NCBI GenBank assembly: GCA_902475785.1
Contig: CABSAN010000004.1
Span: forward strand, 20,943-84,942
Length of the DNA: 64,000 nucleotides
Direction: 5' to 3'
Source of the DNA: an uncultured Collinsella sp.
Lineage (GTDB): Bacteria > Actinomycetota > Coriobacteriia > Coriobacteriales > Coriobacteriaceae
Made by a program: the position numbers and the translations under genes. This document shows positions 6,287 to 14,552 of the stretch, piece by piece. Within the stretch, counting starts at the first letter, position 1, and every line of letters starts with the position of its first letter. The notes under the pieces are model-generated. The model saw nothing but the letters and a program-made list of their open reading frames with translations. It did not search any database and was not told the DNA's origin.

Positions 6287-9028
6287 ATGGACAAGACCGC
6301 ACAGGACAGCTTTGCAAAGAAACCCGTCGACATGAGGGACAGGATTCTCGAGCATCTCGAGGCCCTCACCTCTGCCGTCTCGCTCGACGACCTTGCCCGT
6401 CTGTCCACCTCCGACATCGCCGAGACGCTCATCATCTCCAGGAGCCTGGCGAGCCAGTACCTCAACGACCTTGTTCGCGCCGGCTTTGTGGTTAAGGTGG
6501 CGGGCAGGCCTGTCCGTTATTTTCATCGCCGCGCGTTCCAGAAGCGTTTTCAGGTAAAGCTCTCTGCAAGCGAGTACGCCTCGCTCGCCGACCTCATCCA
6601 GGCGACGGGAATCGCCGATCACCGCGACTTCGCGCGTGCCGTGGGCTTCGACCTGAGCCTCAGCTCCGTTGTCGAGCAGTGCAAGGCTGCGGTTCAGTAC
6701 CCTCCGTTCGGCCTGCCCATCCTCTTGAGCGGCGGCGTGGGTGTCGGTAAGTCTTTCCTTTCTCGCCTTGTGTACGAGTACGGCAAGAACCAGGGCTTGC
6801 TGTCCCGCGACTCCTCCTATGTGCGCATCGACTGCGCCGGGGTCCCGGACGCCGCCTCGTTCAACGGGCTTCTTGACGAGTCGATCGCGAAATCGCGCGG
6901 GGGTGTGGTCTTTGTCAACGGCATCGAGGCACTCTCTCCCTCTGCGATGGAACACTGCCTTGCGACGGCCCTCGGGCTCGATGCCTCCCAGGATGCGCCG
7001 CGCGCTCGCCTCGTTCTTTCGACGACGCTTTCCGCCGATGACCCGAAGGTTTCCTCGGCCTACAGCAAAATGCCCATCTGTGCCCGCGTCCCCTCACTCA
7101 AGGAGCGGACCCCCGAGGAGCGCGAGGATCTCATCTTGAGCTTCCTGCGCAGCGAGGGGTGCCGAATCGGTTCTGATGTGAAGATCAGCCGCGGCGCATA
7201 CCGTTGCCTCGTGAACGCGGACTTTTCCGATAACATCGCCGGCTTGCGCGCCTGCGTGACGAACTGCTGCGCCAAAGCGTTCCTCAATCGCGAGGGCGAC
7301 TACGTCGTCGTTCGCCCGTATCTTCTTCCCAGCGGGCTCCTCTCCTCTGCGCAGATCGATCAACAGCCCGACGATGGCGTTCTGATCGACGCGTCCCTGG
7401 ATGCCGCCGAGAGCACAGGGCCGGTCGAGCAGGCGCTCGATGCCCTGTGCTCTCTCGATGAGCGATTCTGCGCCGGGGAGCTCTCTGTCTCCGAGCTTGT
7501 CTCGCAAGCTGTCTCCGCTGTGCGCGGCGTTGAGGATCACTTGATCTTCGGCCACGGCGTCGCCTCATCGAGGTCGCGCGCCTTCGAGCGCGTCGTGGGC
7601 GCGGTCCTTGCCGACGCAGGCTCTTCTTATGGCATCGAGCTTTCGAGGAAGGTCACTTTTCTACTGGCCCAGGAGATTTGCCTGCAGTTGTGGCCGGGCA
7701 TCGGCCTGGCTAAGCGAAAGTCTGCCTGTGCGGAGCAAATTTCCCATCTCCTCGGTGCCGTGACCTCCGAATTGCCGTTTGCCTCGAGCGTCTCCGATCA
7801 GGTCGCCGCAGACATGGAAGGGGCGCTCGGAATCTCGCTCGATCACTTCACGAAGACGCTTCTGACGTTGTGCGTCGCATCGGAGTCTCGCGACGCGAAG
7901 GCCCTTCGGACGCTCTGCGTCATCTTGTCACACGGCTACTCGACGGCGACGAGCATCGCCGACGCGGCGAACCGTATGCTCGGCGTGCATGTGTACGAGG
8001 CGGTCGACATGCCCTACGACCAGCAGCTGAAGGACATCGTCGGTCCGCTCCAGCGCCTCGTCGACCGCCATTCCTACTGCACCGGGGTCGTGTTTCTTGT
8101 TGACATGGGCTCTTTGGAGGAGGCCTATAAGGCCCTCGAGAACGTTACCGACTCCACCATCGGGGTGGTGAACAACGTCTCCACCGGGCTCGCGCTCGAG
8201 ATCGGGTCCGGGCTGCTCGGCGGCAAGTCCATCGCCGAGGTTCTTGGCGATGCGACCGCCGTGTGCGTGACGCACTGCAAGGTAATCGAGCGCGTCAACC
8301 GTGAGGACGCCATCGTCTTCTGCTCCGAGTCCGGGGTCGACGCGGCCGAGAGGATACGTCAGCTCGTCTCGCAGAGCCTCCCGCGCACCATAGGCGCGCG
8401 CCTGCTCACGAGGCCCTTCAAGCAGCTTGCCGCGAACGGGTCGAACGACGCCGTTTTCTCCGAGCACCGCGTCTGCGCCGTCATCGGCACGGGAGACCCC
8501 AGGATTGCCTCCGTTCCCTTCGTCGCCCTCGAAGACATTATGTCGACGGCGTCCGCCTCGAAGGTCGATGCCGTGTTCGGCAGGTGGCTCGACGTCTCCG
8601 AGCTCGCTTCTTTCCACGAGAAGCTGCTTTCGAATATGACGCTGCAGAACGTTATCCGCTCCATCACCATCCTCGATCCGGAGCGGCTGTTCCACGAGAT
8701 CGAGAGCGCCGTGCACGAGCTTCAGCGCAGAACGGGCGAGAAGATCAGCAGCAACGCCATCATTGGGCTCTACGTCCACCTCTGTTGCCTCGTCGAGCGC
8801 CTCGTCACCCGCAACCCCATCGAGACCTACGTCGGCCAGGATCGCTTCGAGGAAGAGCACGCCGACTTCATCGAGTCCTTCAGGCAGAGTTTCTCGAGCA
8901 TCTCGACGCGCTATCGCGTGGAGGTTCCTGTAAGCGAGATCGCCTACGTCTTCGACTACATCAGCGTGAGCGCCGCCCCGGCGCGAGAGGAGCGTCTCGG
9001 CTCCTCGAGCCTCCTGTTCGACGAGTGA
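6287..9028 (+). CDS. LevR-like PRD/EIIA transcriptional regulator
   Basis: This 913-residue regulator has LevR architecture. It runs from a winged helix-turn-helix (about residues 20-85) through an AAA+ module with Walker A GGVGVGKS (about 150) to a first PRD (about 365-470). Then come an EIIA-Man-like domain with ILSHGYSTATS carrying the candidate phospho-His (about 548) and the FLVDMGSL motif, and a C-terminal PRD with GLYVHLCCLVERL (about 825). Such proteins are phosphorylated by HPr and PTS EIIB to tune expression of their PTS operon. Two expected features are missing: there is no GAFTGA loop for sigma-54 contact, and the Walker B region reads GGVVFVNGIEAL, without the usual Asp-Glu. The start is fixed by AGGAGG seven bases before the ATG. 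It stands directly upstream of the mannose-family PTS genes that it probably controls. Confidence 0.88.
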   Translation: MDKTAQDSFAKKPVDMRDRILEHLEALTSAVSLDDLARLSTSDIAETLIISRSLASQYLNDLVRAGFVVKVAGRPVRYFHRRAFQKRFQVKLSASEYASLADLIQATGIADHRDFARAVGFDLSLSSVVEQCKAAVQYPPFGLPILLSGGVGVGKSFLSRLVYEYGKNQGLLSRDSSYVRIDCAGVPDAASFNGLLDESIAKSRGGVVFVNGIEALSPSAMEHCLATALGLDASQDAPRARLVLSTTLSADDPKVSSAYSKMPICARVPSLKERTPEEREDLILSFLRSEGCRIGSDVKISRGAYRCLVNADFSDNIAGLRACVTNCCAKAFLNREGDYVVVRPYLLPSGLLSSAQIDQQPDDGVLIDASLDAAESTGPVEQALDALCSLDERFCAGELSVSELVSQAVSAVRGVEDHLIFGHGVASSRSRAFERVVGAVLADAGSSYGIELSRKVTFLLAQEICLQLWPGIGLAKRKSACAEQISHLLGAVTSELPFASSVSDQVAADMEGALGISLDHFTKTLLTLCVASESRDAKALRTLCVILSHGYSTATSIADAANRMLGVHVYEAVDMPYDQQLKDIVGPLQRLVDRHSYCTGVVFLVDMGSLEEAYKALENVTDSTIGVVNNVSTGLALEIGSGLLGGKSIAEVLGDATAVCVTHCKVIERVNREDAIVFCSESGVDAAERIRQLVSQSLPRTIGARLLTRPFKQLAANGSNDAVFSEHRVCAVIGTGDPRIASVPFVALEDIMSTASASKVDAVFGRWLDVSELASFHEKLLSNMTLQNVIRSITILDPERLFHEIESAVHELQRRTGEKISSNAIIGLYVHLCCLVERLVTRNPIETYVGQDRFEEEHADFIESFRQSFSSISTRYRVEVPVSEIAYVFDYISVSAAPAREERLGSSSLLFDE

Positions 9029-9149
9029 CCCCCCGCGCCGTCACGAGCTGACCGCGCGTCTTCAATAATCCGATAATCCCTCGCCCGGCGCGAATCCGGA
9101 TAGCGCCAAGGCAGTGCTGAATGAAAAACTTGATTTGATAGGAGCAAAC

Positions 9150-9623
9150 ATGAGTGTTGTTATGGCACGAATCGACAATCGCCTGCTTCACGGCATCATC
9201 GTGACGCAGTGGGCCCCGGTGTCGGGCGCAACCCGAGTCATGGTCATCGACGACAAGGTCGCCGGCGACGAGGTCCTGAAGTCCACCATGAGGATGGCGC
9301 GCCCCGCGGGCATGGCCGTCTCGATCATCTCCGAGGAGACCGCGCTCAAGAACTTCGCGGCGGGCAAGTACGACCGCGAGAAGGTCTTTGTCATCGCCAA
9401 GGAACCCGAGACGATGCTTCACCTGGTCGAGTCGGGCATCGAGCTCCCGTCGCTGATCGTCGGCGGCTCTCTTGTCAAGGAGGGCGGCGTCCAGCTCACC
9501 CAGCGCGCCTATGCCTCTGCCGAGAACGTCCAAAGCTACAAGGCGCTCATCGCCCACGGCGTCAAGGTGACGGCACAGTTCGTGCCCGCCGACAAGCCCG
9601 TCTCCGTCGCCGACCTCATCTAA
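9150..9623 (+). CDS. PTS system mannose/fructose/sorbose family EIIB
   Basis: EIIB of the mannose class takes the phosphoryl group from EIIA and passes it to the sugar entering through EIIC/EIID. The 157-residue sequence opens SVVMARIDNRLLHGIIVTQW, with the active-site His in LLHG, and continues with RVMVIDDKVAGDE, typical of PF03830. The start at 9150 is chosen because AGGAG lies six bases upstream; the frame is open 12 codons further but without family similarity. It lies 121 bases after the LevR-like gene, a gap that should carry the operon promoter, although no sigma-54 -24/-12 element is visible there. Confidence 0.95.
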   Translation: MSVVMARIDNRLLHGIIVTQWAPVSGATRVMVIDDKVAGDEVLKSTMRMARPAGMAVSIISEETALKNFAAGKYDREKVFVIAKEPETMLHLVESGIELPSLIVGGSLVKEGGVQLTQRAYASAENVQSYKALIAHGVKVTAQFVPADKPVSVADLI

Positions 9624-9632
9624 GGAGGGATC

Positions 9633-10418
9633 ATGGTCAACTTCACTATCCTGCAGGTCGTCCTTTTGACCCTGCTTGCCTTCATCAAGCACGTGGACTA
9701 CTACGGCATCCCGATGATCTTCGTCAACTATGCCGTCTTCTGGGGCCTTATCACCGGCGTGGTCATGGGCGACTGGCAGACCGGCCTCGTCATCGGCGGC
9801 ACCATCCAGCTCATGCAGCTCGGCGTCGCGGGCTTCGGCGGCTCGTCGATTCCCGATTACGGCACGATGGCCATCATCGCCACCGCCTACGGCGTGACCC
9901 TGGGCTCCGACACGGGCCTCGCCATCGGCCTGCCGGTCGGCATGCTCGGCATCCAGCTCGACGTCGTCGTCAAGATCCTCAACGGCTTTGTCGTCGAGAA
10001 GTCCCAGAAGTTCTGCAACGAGGGTAAGTTCAATCAGATGAACGCCATCCTGTGGGTCTGCCCCGCGCTCTTCGGCCTGTGCGCCGCCCTGCCCGTCTTT
10101 GTCTCCGTGACGCTCGGCCAGCCCGCCGTCAACTGGCTCCTCGAGGTCATGCCCCAGTGGTTCCTCTCCGGCCTCACCCTCGCCGGCAAGATGCTCCCGG
10201 CCATCGGTATCGCCATGCTGCTCCGCTACATGCCAACCGCCAAGTACTTCCAGTACCTGCTCGCCGGTTTCTTCCTCTCGGCCTTCCTGAACGTGCCCAT
10301 CATCGGTGCCGCCATCGTCGGCGTTGCCCTCGCGATCGCGTTCTATCAGCGTGCCGAGAAGGACGCCGAGCTCACCGCCCACGCTTCCGCAGACGCCTTC
10401 ATCGGAGAGGATGAGTAA
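9633..10418 (+). CDS. PTS system mannose/fructose/sorbose family EIIC
   Basis: EIIC is one of the two membrane subunits of a mannose-class PTS. The 261-residue product is hydrophobic, with repeated membrane segments and the family pattern of a short N-terminal helix, then VMGDWQTGLVIGGTIQLMQL, then GVAGFGGSSIPDYGTMAIIA, and a Gly-rich region with a conserved proline-containing loop. It follows EIIB by nine bases with AAGGAGG before its ATG, and it ends two bases before the EIID start codon. Confidence 0.94.
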   Translation: MVNFTILQVVLLTLLAFIKHVDYYGIPMIFVNYAVFWGLITGVVMGDWQTGLVIGGTIQLMQLGVAGFGGSSIPDYGTMAIIATAYGVTLGSDTGLAIGLPVGMLGIQLDVVVKILNGFVVEKSQKFCNEGKFNQMNAILWVCPALFGLCAALPVFVSVTLGQPAVNWLLEVMPQWFLSGLTLAGKMLPAIGIAMLLRYMPTAKYFQYLLAGFFLSAFLNVPIIGAAIVGVALAIAFYQRAEKDAELTAHASADAFIGEDE

Positions 10419-10420
10419 CC

Positions 10421-11251
10421 ATGGAAAACGAGAACATCACCGTCGCCGAGGGCAAGCCCTCCGGCTATAAGGTCACCAAGAAGGACCTGCGCAACGCGAA
10501 CTGACGCTGGCTCATGAGCGTGTGCACCTTCAACTACCAGACCCAGCAGGGCGCCTCGGTCGCCTACGCCCTCTCGCCGATCCTGAGGAAGATCTACACG
10601 AACGACGAGGACTATAAGCAAGCGCTCAACAACCACTTCCGCTACTACAACACCCAGCCTTGGCTCGCCGCCATCATCCTCGGCGCCTGCGTGGCCATGG
10701 AGGAGCGTGACGGCCTCGCGGCGGCGGACGCCGTCCAAGACCTGAAGATCGGCACCATGGGACCGCTCGCCGGCGTCGGCGACTCCCTGCTCATGACCAT
10801 GATCCCGACCATCATGGGCTCCATCGCCGCCTACATGGCCATCGAGGGCAACCCCGTGGGAGCCGGCATCTGGTTCGCGCTCATCCTGGCCATCTTCTGG
10901 GTCCGCATGCACGCCCTCGAGTTCGGCTACAAGCAGGGTGTGAAGCTCGTCACCGACTTCAGCGAGAAGCTTCCCAACCTCACTGCCGCCGCCTCCGTGC
11001 TCGGCCTCACCGTGGTCGGCTGCCTCATCGCCTCGGTCATCGGTGTCACCTGCCCGATTAGCTTCAGCTTCGGCGACGTCTCGATGGAGATTCAGCCGCT
11101 GCTCGACAAGATCCTGCCTGCCATGATCCCCGCCGCCATCACGGGAAGCGCGTATTACCTTCTTACCAAGAAGAACGCGAGCATGACGGCCCTCATCCTC
11201 GTGGTGATCGTCCTCGCGATGGTCGCCTCCGCCGCCGGCATCCTCGCCTAG
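10421..11251 (+). pseudogene. PTS EIID gene with an in-frame TGA stop
   Basis: EIID is the second membrane subunit of mannose-class PTS transporters. The gene should start at the ATG at 10421, two bases after EIIC. It reads into the family N-terminal motif KKDLRNAN, then meets TGA at 10502-10504, and continues in the same frame with RWLMSVCTFNYQTQQGAS and a complete EIID (HALEFGYKQG, then SFGDVSMEIQPLLDKILPAM). Family members have an aromatic residue, typically Trp, at this spot, so a single TGG-to-TGA change explains it. An internal ATG at 10514 could restart translation nine bases after the stop and would yield 245 residues lacking the first helix. It has no good ribosome binding site. A sequencing error is the main alternative to a genuine nonsense mutation. 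Confidence 0.85.
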
Positions 11252-11277
11252 CTTCGACCCAAGAGATTGGTGAATCA

Positions 11278-11676
11278 ATGAGAAAGATAGTTGTGGCGAG
11301 CCATTCCCTTCTCGCCCAGGGCTTCAAGGACACCCTCGAGTTCCTTACGGGGAAGAGCGACGCCGTCACCGCCGTTTGCGCCTACGTGAACGACAACGGC
11401 GAGGGGCTCGACGCGGCGGTCGAGGCGGCGCTTTCGGGCACTGACGAGGTCGTCGTCCTTACCGACGCGCTCGGCGGCAGCGTGAACCAGCGCTTCTCCC
11501 GCTTCGCCTCCGACCGGATCCACGTGATCGCGGGTGTCAACCTCCCGCTCGCCATGACGGTCGCGCTCGCGCGCCCCGACGAGAAACTCGACTTCGACGC
11601 CCTCGTCGACGAGGCGCGCCAGCAGATCGTCTACGTGAACGGTGCCAGTTCCGCCGAGTGCGAAGACGACGAATAG
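11278..11676 (+). CDS. PTS system mannose/fructose family EIIA
   Basis: EIIA receives phosphate from HPr and passes it to EIIB. The 132-residue protein starts MRKIVVASHSLLAQGFKDTL; the His in ASHSLLAQG (residue 9) is the expected phosphorylation site. The middle GTDEVVVLTDALGGSVNQRF matches the EIIA-Man core (L-T-D-L-x-G-G-S pattern). The acidic C-terminus (ECEDDE) is unusual. In many systems EIIA precedes EIIB; here it follows EIID by 26 bases and is followed 12 bases later by the glycosidase gene. Confidence 0.93.
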   Translation: MRKIVVASHSLLAQGFKDTLEFLTGKSDAVTAVCAYVNDNGEGLDAAVEAALSGTDEVVVLTDALGGSVNQRFSRFASDRIHVIAGVNLPLAMTVALARPDEKLDFDALVDEARQQIVYVNGASSAECEDDE

Positions 11677-11688
11677 AGGAGGTCGACG

Positions 11689-12813
11689 ATGAGAGAGTTC
11701 CTTAAAGACGTGTGGATGCACGGCGGTGAAGAAAGCCGCGCCATCACCCCCGAGAACATCACGGGCGAGAAGGGCCACGCCGCCATGTCGGCCAGCCACC
11801 TCGGCGTCGGCCGCAAGGGCTCGTGCTGCGTGCCCCTTGAGTCCGGCGAGACCATCACGCTCGCGGACATCGAGGGCCCCGGCATCATCCGCCACATCTG
11901 GATGACCGTCCCCGACAAGACCGCCGCCGGCAGCTTCGTCATGCGCGACCTCGTGCTGCGCTTCTACTGGGACGACGAGGAGACCCCCTCGGTCGAGTGC
12001 CCTGTCGGCGACTTCTTCTGCAACGGCTTCGGTGAGCGCGCCATCGTCAACTCGATGCCCATCTGCGTGAACCCGACGGGCGGCATGAACTGCTACTTCG
12101 AGATGCCCTTCAGGAAGCACGCCAAAGTCACGCTTACGAGCGAGCACCCCGGGTTCATTAAGTACATCTTCTACACGTTCAACTACGCGCTCACCGACGT
12201 GCCGGACGACGCCATGTACTTCCACGCCCGTTTTAACCGCGAGCGCAGCACCCGCAGGGGCGTCGACTACACCGTGCTCGACGGCGTGCGCGGTAAGGGC
12301 TACTACGTCGGCACCTACATGGCCCTGTGCGCCCTGGAGCGCTATTGGTGGGGCGAGGGCGAGATGAAGTTCTTCCTCGACGGCGACGAGGAGTTCCCCA
12401 CGGTCACCTCGACGGGAGCCGAGGACTACTTTGGCGGTGCCTGGGCCTTCCTCGACAGGCCGCCCCACGCGCTGCCCGAGGCGCAGTGCTTCAACACACT
12501 GTTCGCCGGCTACCCGTACCGCTCGACGCGCGACGCCACGCGCGACCGCTTCAGCGCGGGCAAGCCGAACCCGAACCCGATGCTCGCGACCAACGACGAC
12601 GCGCTGCCCAGGCACGGCCTCTACAGGTGGCACCTTCCCGACCCGATCTCGTTCAAGGAGGACCTGCGCGTGACGTTCCAGGACCTCGGCAACGACGACA
12701 TCAAGCTCTACGAGCGCGAGGACGACATCTCCACCGTCGCCTACTGGTACCAAAGCGAACCGCACGCCGTGCTCGCCCCGTTTGCCGCAAGGCAGGACCG
12801 CGTGCCCAGGTAG
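11689..12813 (+). CDS. DUF2961 / GH172-family glycoside hydrolase
   Basis: The 374-residue protein matches the DUF2961 fold now assigned to glycoside hydrolase family GH172. Characterised members act on fructofuranose linkages (including difructose dianhydride I) or on D-arabinofuranose. Visible landmarks are GPGIIRHIWMTVP, the CPVGDFFCNGFGE segment, and the Glu-rich block around residues 219-247 with WGEGEMKFFLDGDEEFP and STGAEDYFGGAW. There is no signal peptide, so it should act in the cytoplasm on sugar already imported, perhaps as a PTS phosphosugar. It lies within the PTS operon and just before a fructokinase-like gene. Substrate is inferred from family and context. An AGGAGG site precedes the ATG. 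Confidence 0.88.
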   Translation: MREFLKDVWMHGGEESRAITPENITGEKGHAAMSASHLGVGRKGSCCVPLESGETITLADIEGPGIIRHIWMTVPDKTAAGSFVMRDLVLRFYWDDEETPSVECPVGDFFCNGFGERAIVNSMPICVNPTGGMNCYFEMPFRKHAKVTLTSEHPGFIKYIFYTFNYALTDVPDDAMYFHARFNRERSTRRGVDYTVLDGVRGKGYYVGTYMALCALERYWWGEGEMKFFLDGDEEFPTVTSTGAEDYFGGAWAFLDRPPHALPEAQCFNTLFAGYPYRSTRDATRDRFSAGKPNPNPMLATNDDALPRHGLYRWHLPDPISFKEDLRVTFQDLGNDDIKLYEREDDISTVAYWYQSEPHAVLAPFAARQDRVPR

Positions 12814-12840
12814 GGTCGCCTCGAAACAAGCCAACGTTAT

Positions 12841-12878
12841 GGGCGTCCGCGGTTGACCATGACTGCGGGCGTCCCTTT
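12841..12878 (+). terminator. Hairpin between GH172 gene and ROK kinase gene
   Basis: GGGCGTCCGC (from 12841) can pair, with G-U wobbles, with GCGGGCGTCCC ending near 12875, followed by TTTGT. It could be a weak or partial terminator that lowers kinase expression. The pairing is imperfect, so confidence is low. Confidence 0.4.
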
Positions 12879-12892
12879 GTAAGGAGGATCGC

Positions 12893-13777
12893 ATGAGCGA
12901 AAAGCAAATGAGGCTCGGCGCCCTCGAGGCCGGCGGGACCAAGATGGTCTGTGCCGTGGTGTCCGGCGACGGCGAGGTCCTCGACCGTATGGAGACCCCG
13001 ACGCTTGCGCCCGCCGAGACCGTCCCGCAGATGATCGAGTGGTTCGCCGCCCGCGATGTGGACGCGTTGGGCATCGGCGCCTTCGGCCCGACCTGCGTCG
13101 ACCCCGCCGACGAGCGCTACGGCTCCATCCTCCAAACGCCCAAGCTCGCGTGGCGAGGCTATGGTCTTCGCGCCGCGTTTGCCGACGCCCTCGGGATTCC
13201 GGTGGCCTACGATACGGACGTGAACGTTGCCTGCCTCGGCGAAGCGGTCTTCGGCTGCTGCAGGGGGCTCAAGGACGCCGTCTACGTGACCATCGGCACC
13301 GGCGTGGGCGCGGGCGTCATGTGCGCGGGCAGGCTCCTTCACGGCATGCTGCACCCCGAGGCCGGCCACATGCTGGTAAGGACCCGTCCCACCGAGGAAG
13401 GACGCTGCGTCTGCCCGAGCCACGCGAGCTGCCTCGAGGGCCTCGCCTCCGGCCCCGCCATCGCCGCGCGCTGGGGAAAGCCCGCGGCCGAGCTCGCGGA
13501 CAACGATGAGGTGTGGATGCTCGAGGGGGATTATCTGGGGCAGATGTGTGCGAACCTCGTGCTCATGTACTCGCCTCACCGCATCGTCCTCGGCGGCGGC
13601 GTGATGCACCAGGAGCAGCTCTACGGCATCGTCCGCAAGAAGACCCTCGAATATCTGGGTGGCTACATCCAGACCGCCGAGCTTAAGGACATGGAGAACT
13701 ACATCTGCGCCCCGGGCTGCGGCGGCGACCAAGGAATCCTCGGCGCGGCCGAGCTGGCAAGAAGGGCGCTCGCGTGA
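12893..13777 (+). CDS. ROK-family sugar kinase, fructokinase-like
   Basis: The 294-residue protein is a ROK kinase. The N-terminal phosphate-binding motif is LGALEAGGTKMVCAVV, characteristic of the fructokinase/GmuE-type subgroup. The segment GTGVGAGVMCAGRLLHGMLH is followed by the catalytic/zinc region HPEAGHMLV and the Cys pair in CVCPSHASCLEG, corresponding to the ROK CxCxxxxC zinc site. Near the end VLGGGVMHQEQLY also fits. It should phosphorylate fructose or a related hexose released by the neighbouring glycosidase. AAGGAGG lies just before the ATG. The operon is closed by a very strong terminator. Confidence 0.9.
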   Translation: MSEKQMRLGALEAGGTKMVCAVVSGDGEVLDRMETPTLAPAETVPQMIEWFAARDVDALGIGAFGPTCVDPADERYGSILQTPKLAWRGYGLRAAFADALGIPVAYDTDVNVACLGEAVFGCCRGLKDAVYVTIGTGVGAGVMCAGRLLHGMLHPEAGHMLVRTRPTEEGRCVCPSHASCLEGLASGPAIAARWGKPAAELADNDEVWMLEGDYLGQMCANLVLMYSPHRIVLGGGVMHQEQLYGIVRKKTLEYLGGYIQTAELKDMENYICAPGCGGDQGILGAAELARRALA

Positions 13778-13809
13778 CTTGCGCTCTCTCCGCCATACAA
13801 CGCGTTAAG

Positions 13810-13859
13810 AAAAGACGAGCGCTTCTTGCCAATTGGGCGGCAAGAAGCGCTCGTCTTTT
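13810..13859. terminator. 21-bp stem terminator closing the PTS/GH172 operon
   Basis: The arms at 13810-13830 and 13839-13859 are perfectly complementary over 21 bp with an 8-base loop; one arm begins with AAAA and the other ends with TTTT. It can therefore terminate transcription from either side: the ROK kinase on plus and the DegV remnant on minus. Confidence 0.93.
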
Positions 13860-13892
13860 GCATTTGTTTTTGGGCAGAACGCCCCGCCTCCG

Positions 13893-14180
13893 CTAGAGTC
13901 CCTGGACCGCTACACCCACGAGGTTTGGACCGGTGTGGACAAGAAGCGCGGGGCTGATGTCGGAGCGGACGATCTCCACCGCGTTGGCCACGCGCTCGCG
14001 CAGGGCCTGCTCCATGCGGTCGTAAAGGTCGGCGTAGGCCGAGGTGTAGCTCACGGCAAAGCGCACCTTGGGGTGCTTCTCGGCGATGGCGGCGACGAGC
14101 TTGACCTCGGTGCGATGCGGTACTTGCATAGCCATTTCGTGTGCGCGAGGCTGTCGGCTTTCTGGGCCACAGCAATCACA
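13893..14180 (-). pseudogene. 3' remnant of a DegV-family gene
   Basis: The minus strand encodes about 95 codons resembling the C-terminus of DegV fatty-acid-binding proteins. This includes VRFAVSYTSAYADLYDRMEQ and the closing ISPALLVHTGPNLVGVAVQG, where HTGP corresponds to the conserved H-x-G-P motif. No N-terminal lipid-binding half is present. The coding similarity stops at the edge of the palindrome at 14181. The call is from motif memory and may be revised. Confidence 0.6.
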
Positions 14181-14225
14181 TTCCCCCTAGCATGATGATC
14201 TGAACAATCCTCATGCTAGGGGGAA
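14181..14225. repeat. Perfect 15-bp inverted repeat truncating the DegV remnant
   Basis: TTCCCCCTAGCATGA (14181-14195) is exactly complementary to 14211-14225, with a 15-base loop. On the plus strand it is followed by GGTTTTTG. It marks the point where the DegV remnant ends, so it may be the end of a small mobile or repetitive element, or a terminator. Confidence 0.75.
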
Positions 14226-14254
14226 GGTTTTTGTCGCGTAGCGGAAATTGGCCT

Positions 14255-14353
14255 CCACCCGCTGAGCGGGTGGCTTTCTATGCCGCGCGTGCCGTGCGGC
14301 ACGGACTAAAGTCCATGAATAAAAACGAGGGAGGCCGTTTCCGACCTCCCTCG
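14255..14353. repeat. Cluster of hairpins, possible IS200/IS605-type end remnant
   Basis: Four palindromes occur in a row: CCACCCGC-TGA-GCGGGTGG (14255-14273), GCCGC/GCGGC (around 14282-14300), GGACT-AA-AGTCC (14303-14314) and CGAGGGAGG/CCTCCCTCG (14326-14353). Consecutive subterminal hairpins of this type are seen at ends of IS200/IS605 elements and their non-autonomous derivatives. No tnpA or tnpB is present, so the link is inference. Confidence 0.4.
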
Positions 14354-14369
14354 CAAAGGGTCTCTGATT

Positions 14370-14550
14370 ACTCCCACTCATTGGGGACAGACTTAAATGA
14401 GTGCTCTTGAAATGCCGGCGCCTGGGGACGTTCCTTTTCTGTCGGCAGTTTGGGACGGTCCTTAGAGTTGCAGCGCGCCATGAGTGACGTGGTGAAGCGG
14501 ATCATCCTGTCTTTGAAGTTCTAAGTAGAATTCCCCGTCTCTGAGCAATG
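14370..14550. other. Non-coding stretch with GGGGAC-containing short repeats
   Basis: No gene is seen. The phrases TTGGGGACAGACTTAAATGAG (14378-14398) and TGGGGACGTTCCTTTTCTGT (14422-14441) resemble REP-like fragments that accompany IS200-like REP-associated transposases. Related GGGGACAG/CTGTCCCC pieces occur at 16600 and 39325. This is probably repeat debris. Confidence 0.35.
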
Positions 14551-14552
14551 AT

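Noticed and set aside
9150..9200. Sigma-54 promoter suggested by TGGCAC near 9162
   Set aside because: It lies inside the EIIB coding sequence and lacks a TTGC element at the required spacing.
10502..10504. Selenocysteine codon in EIID
   Set aside because: The EIID family has an aromatic residue here, not Cys or Sec, and no SECIS-like hairpin was evident directly after the TGA; a nonsense change is simpler.
11275..13074. 599-codon open frame on the minus strand across the GH172 and ROK genes
   Set aside because: It is antisense to three well-supported genes, with Ala/Val/Arg/Gly/His-rich composition typical of G+C-rich shadow frames, and shows no family motif.
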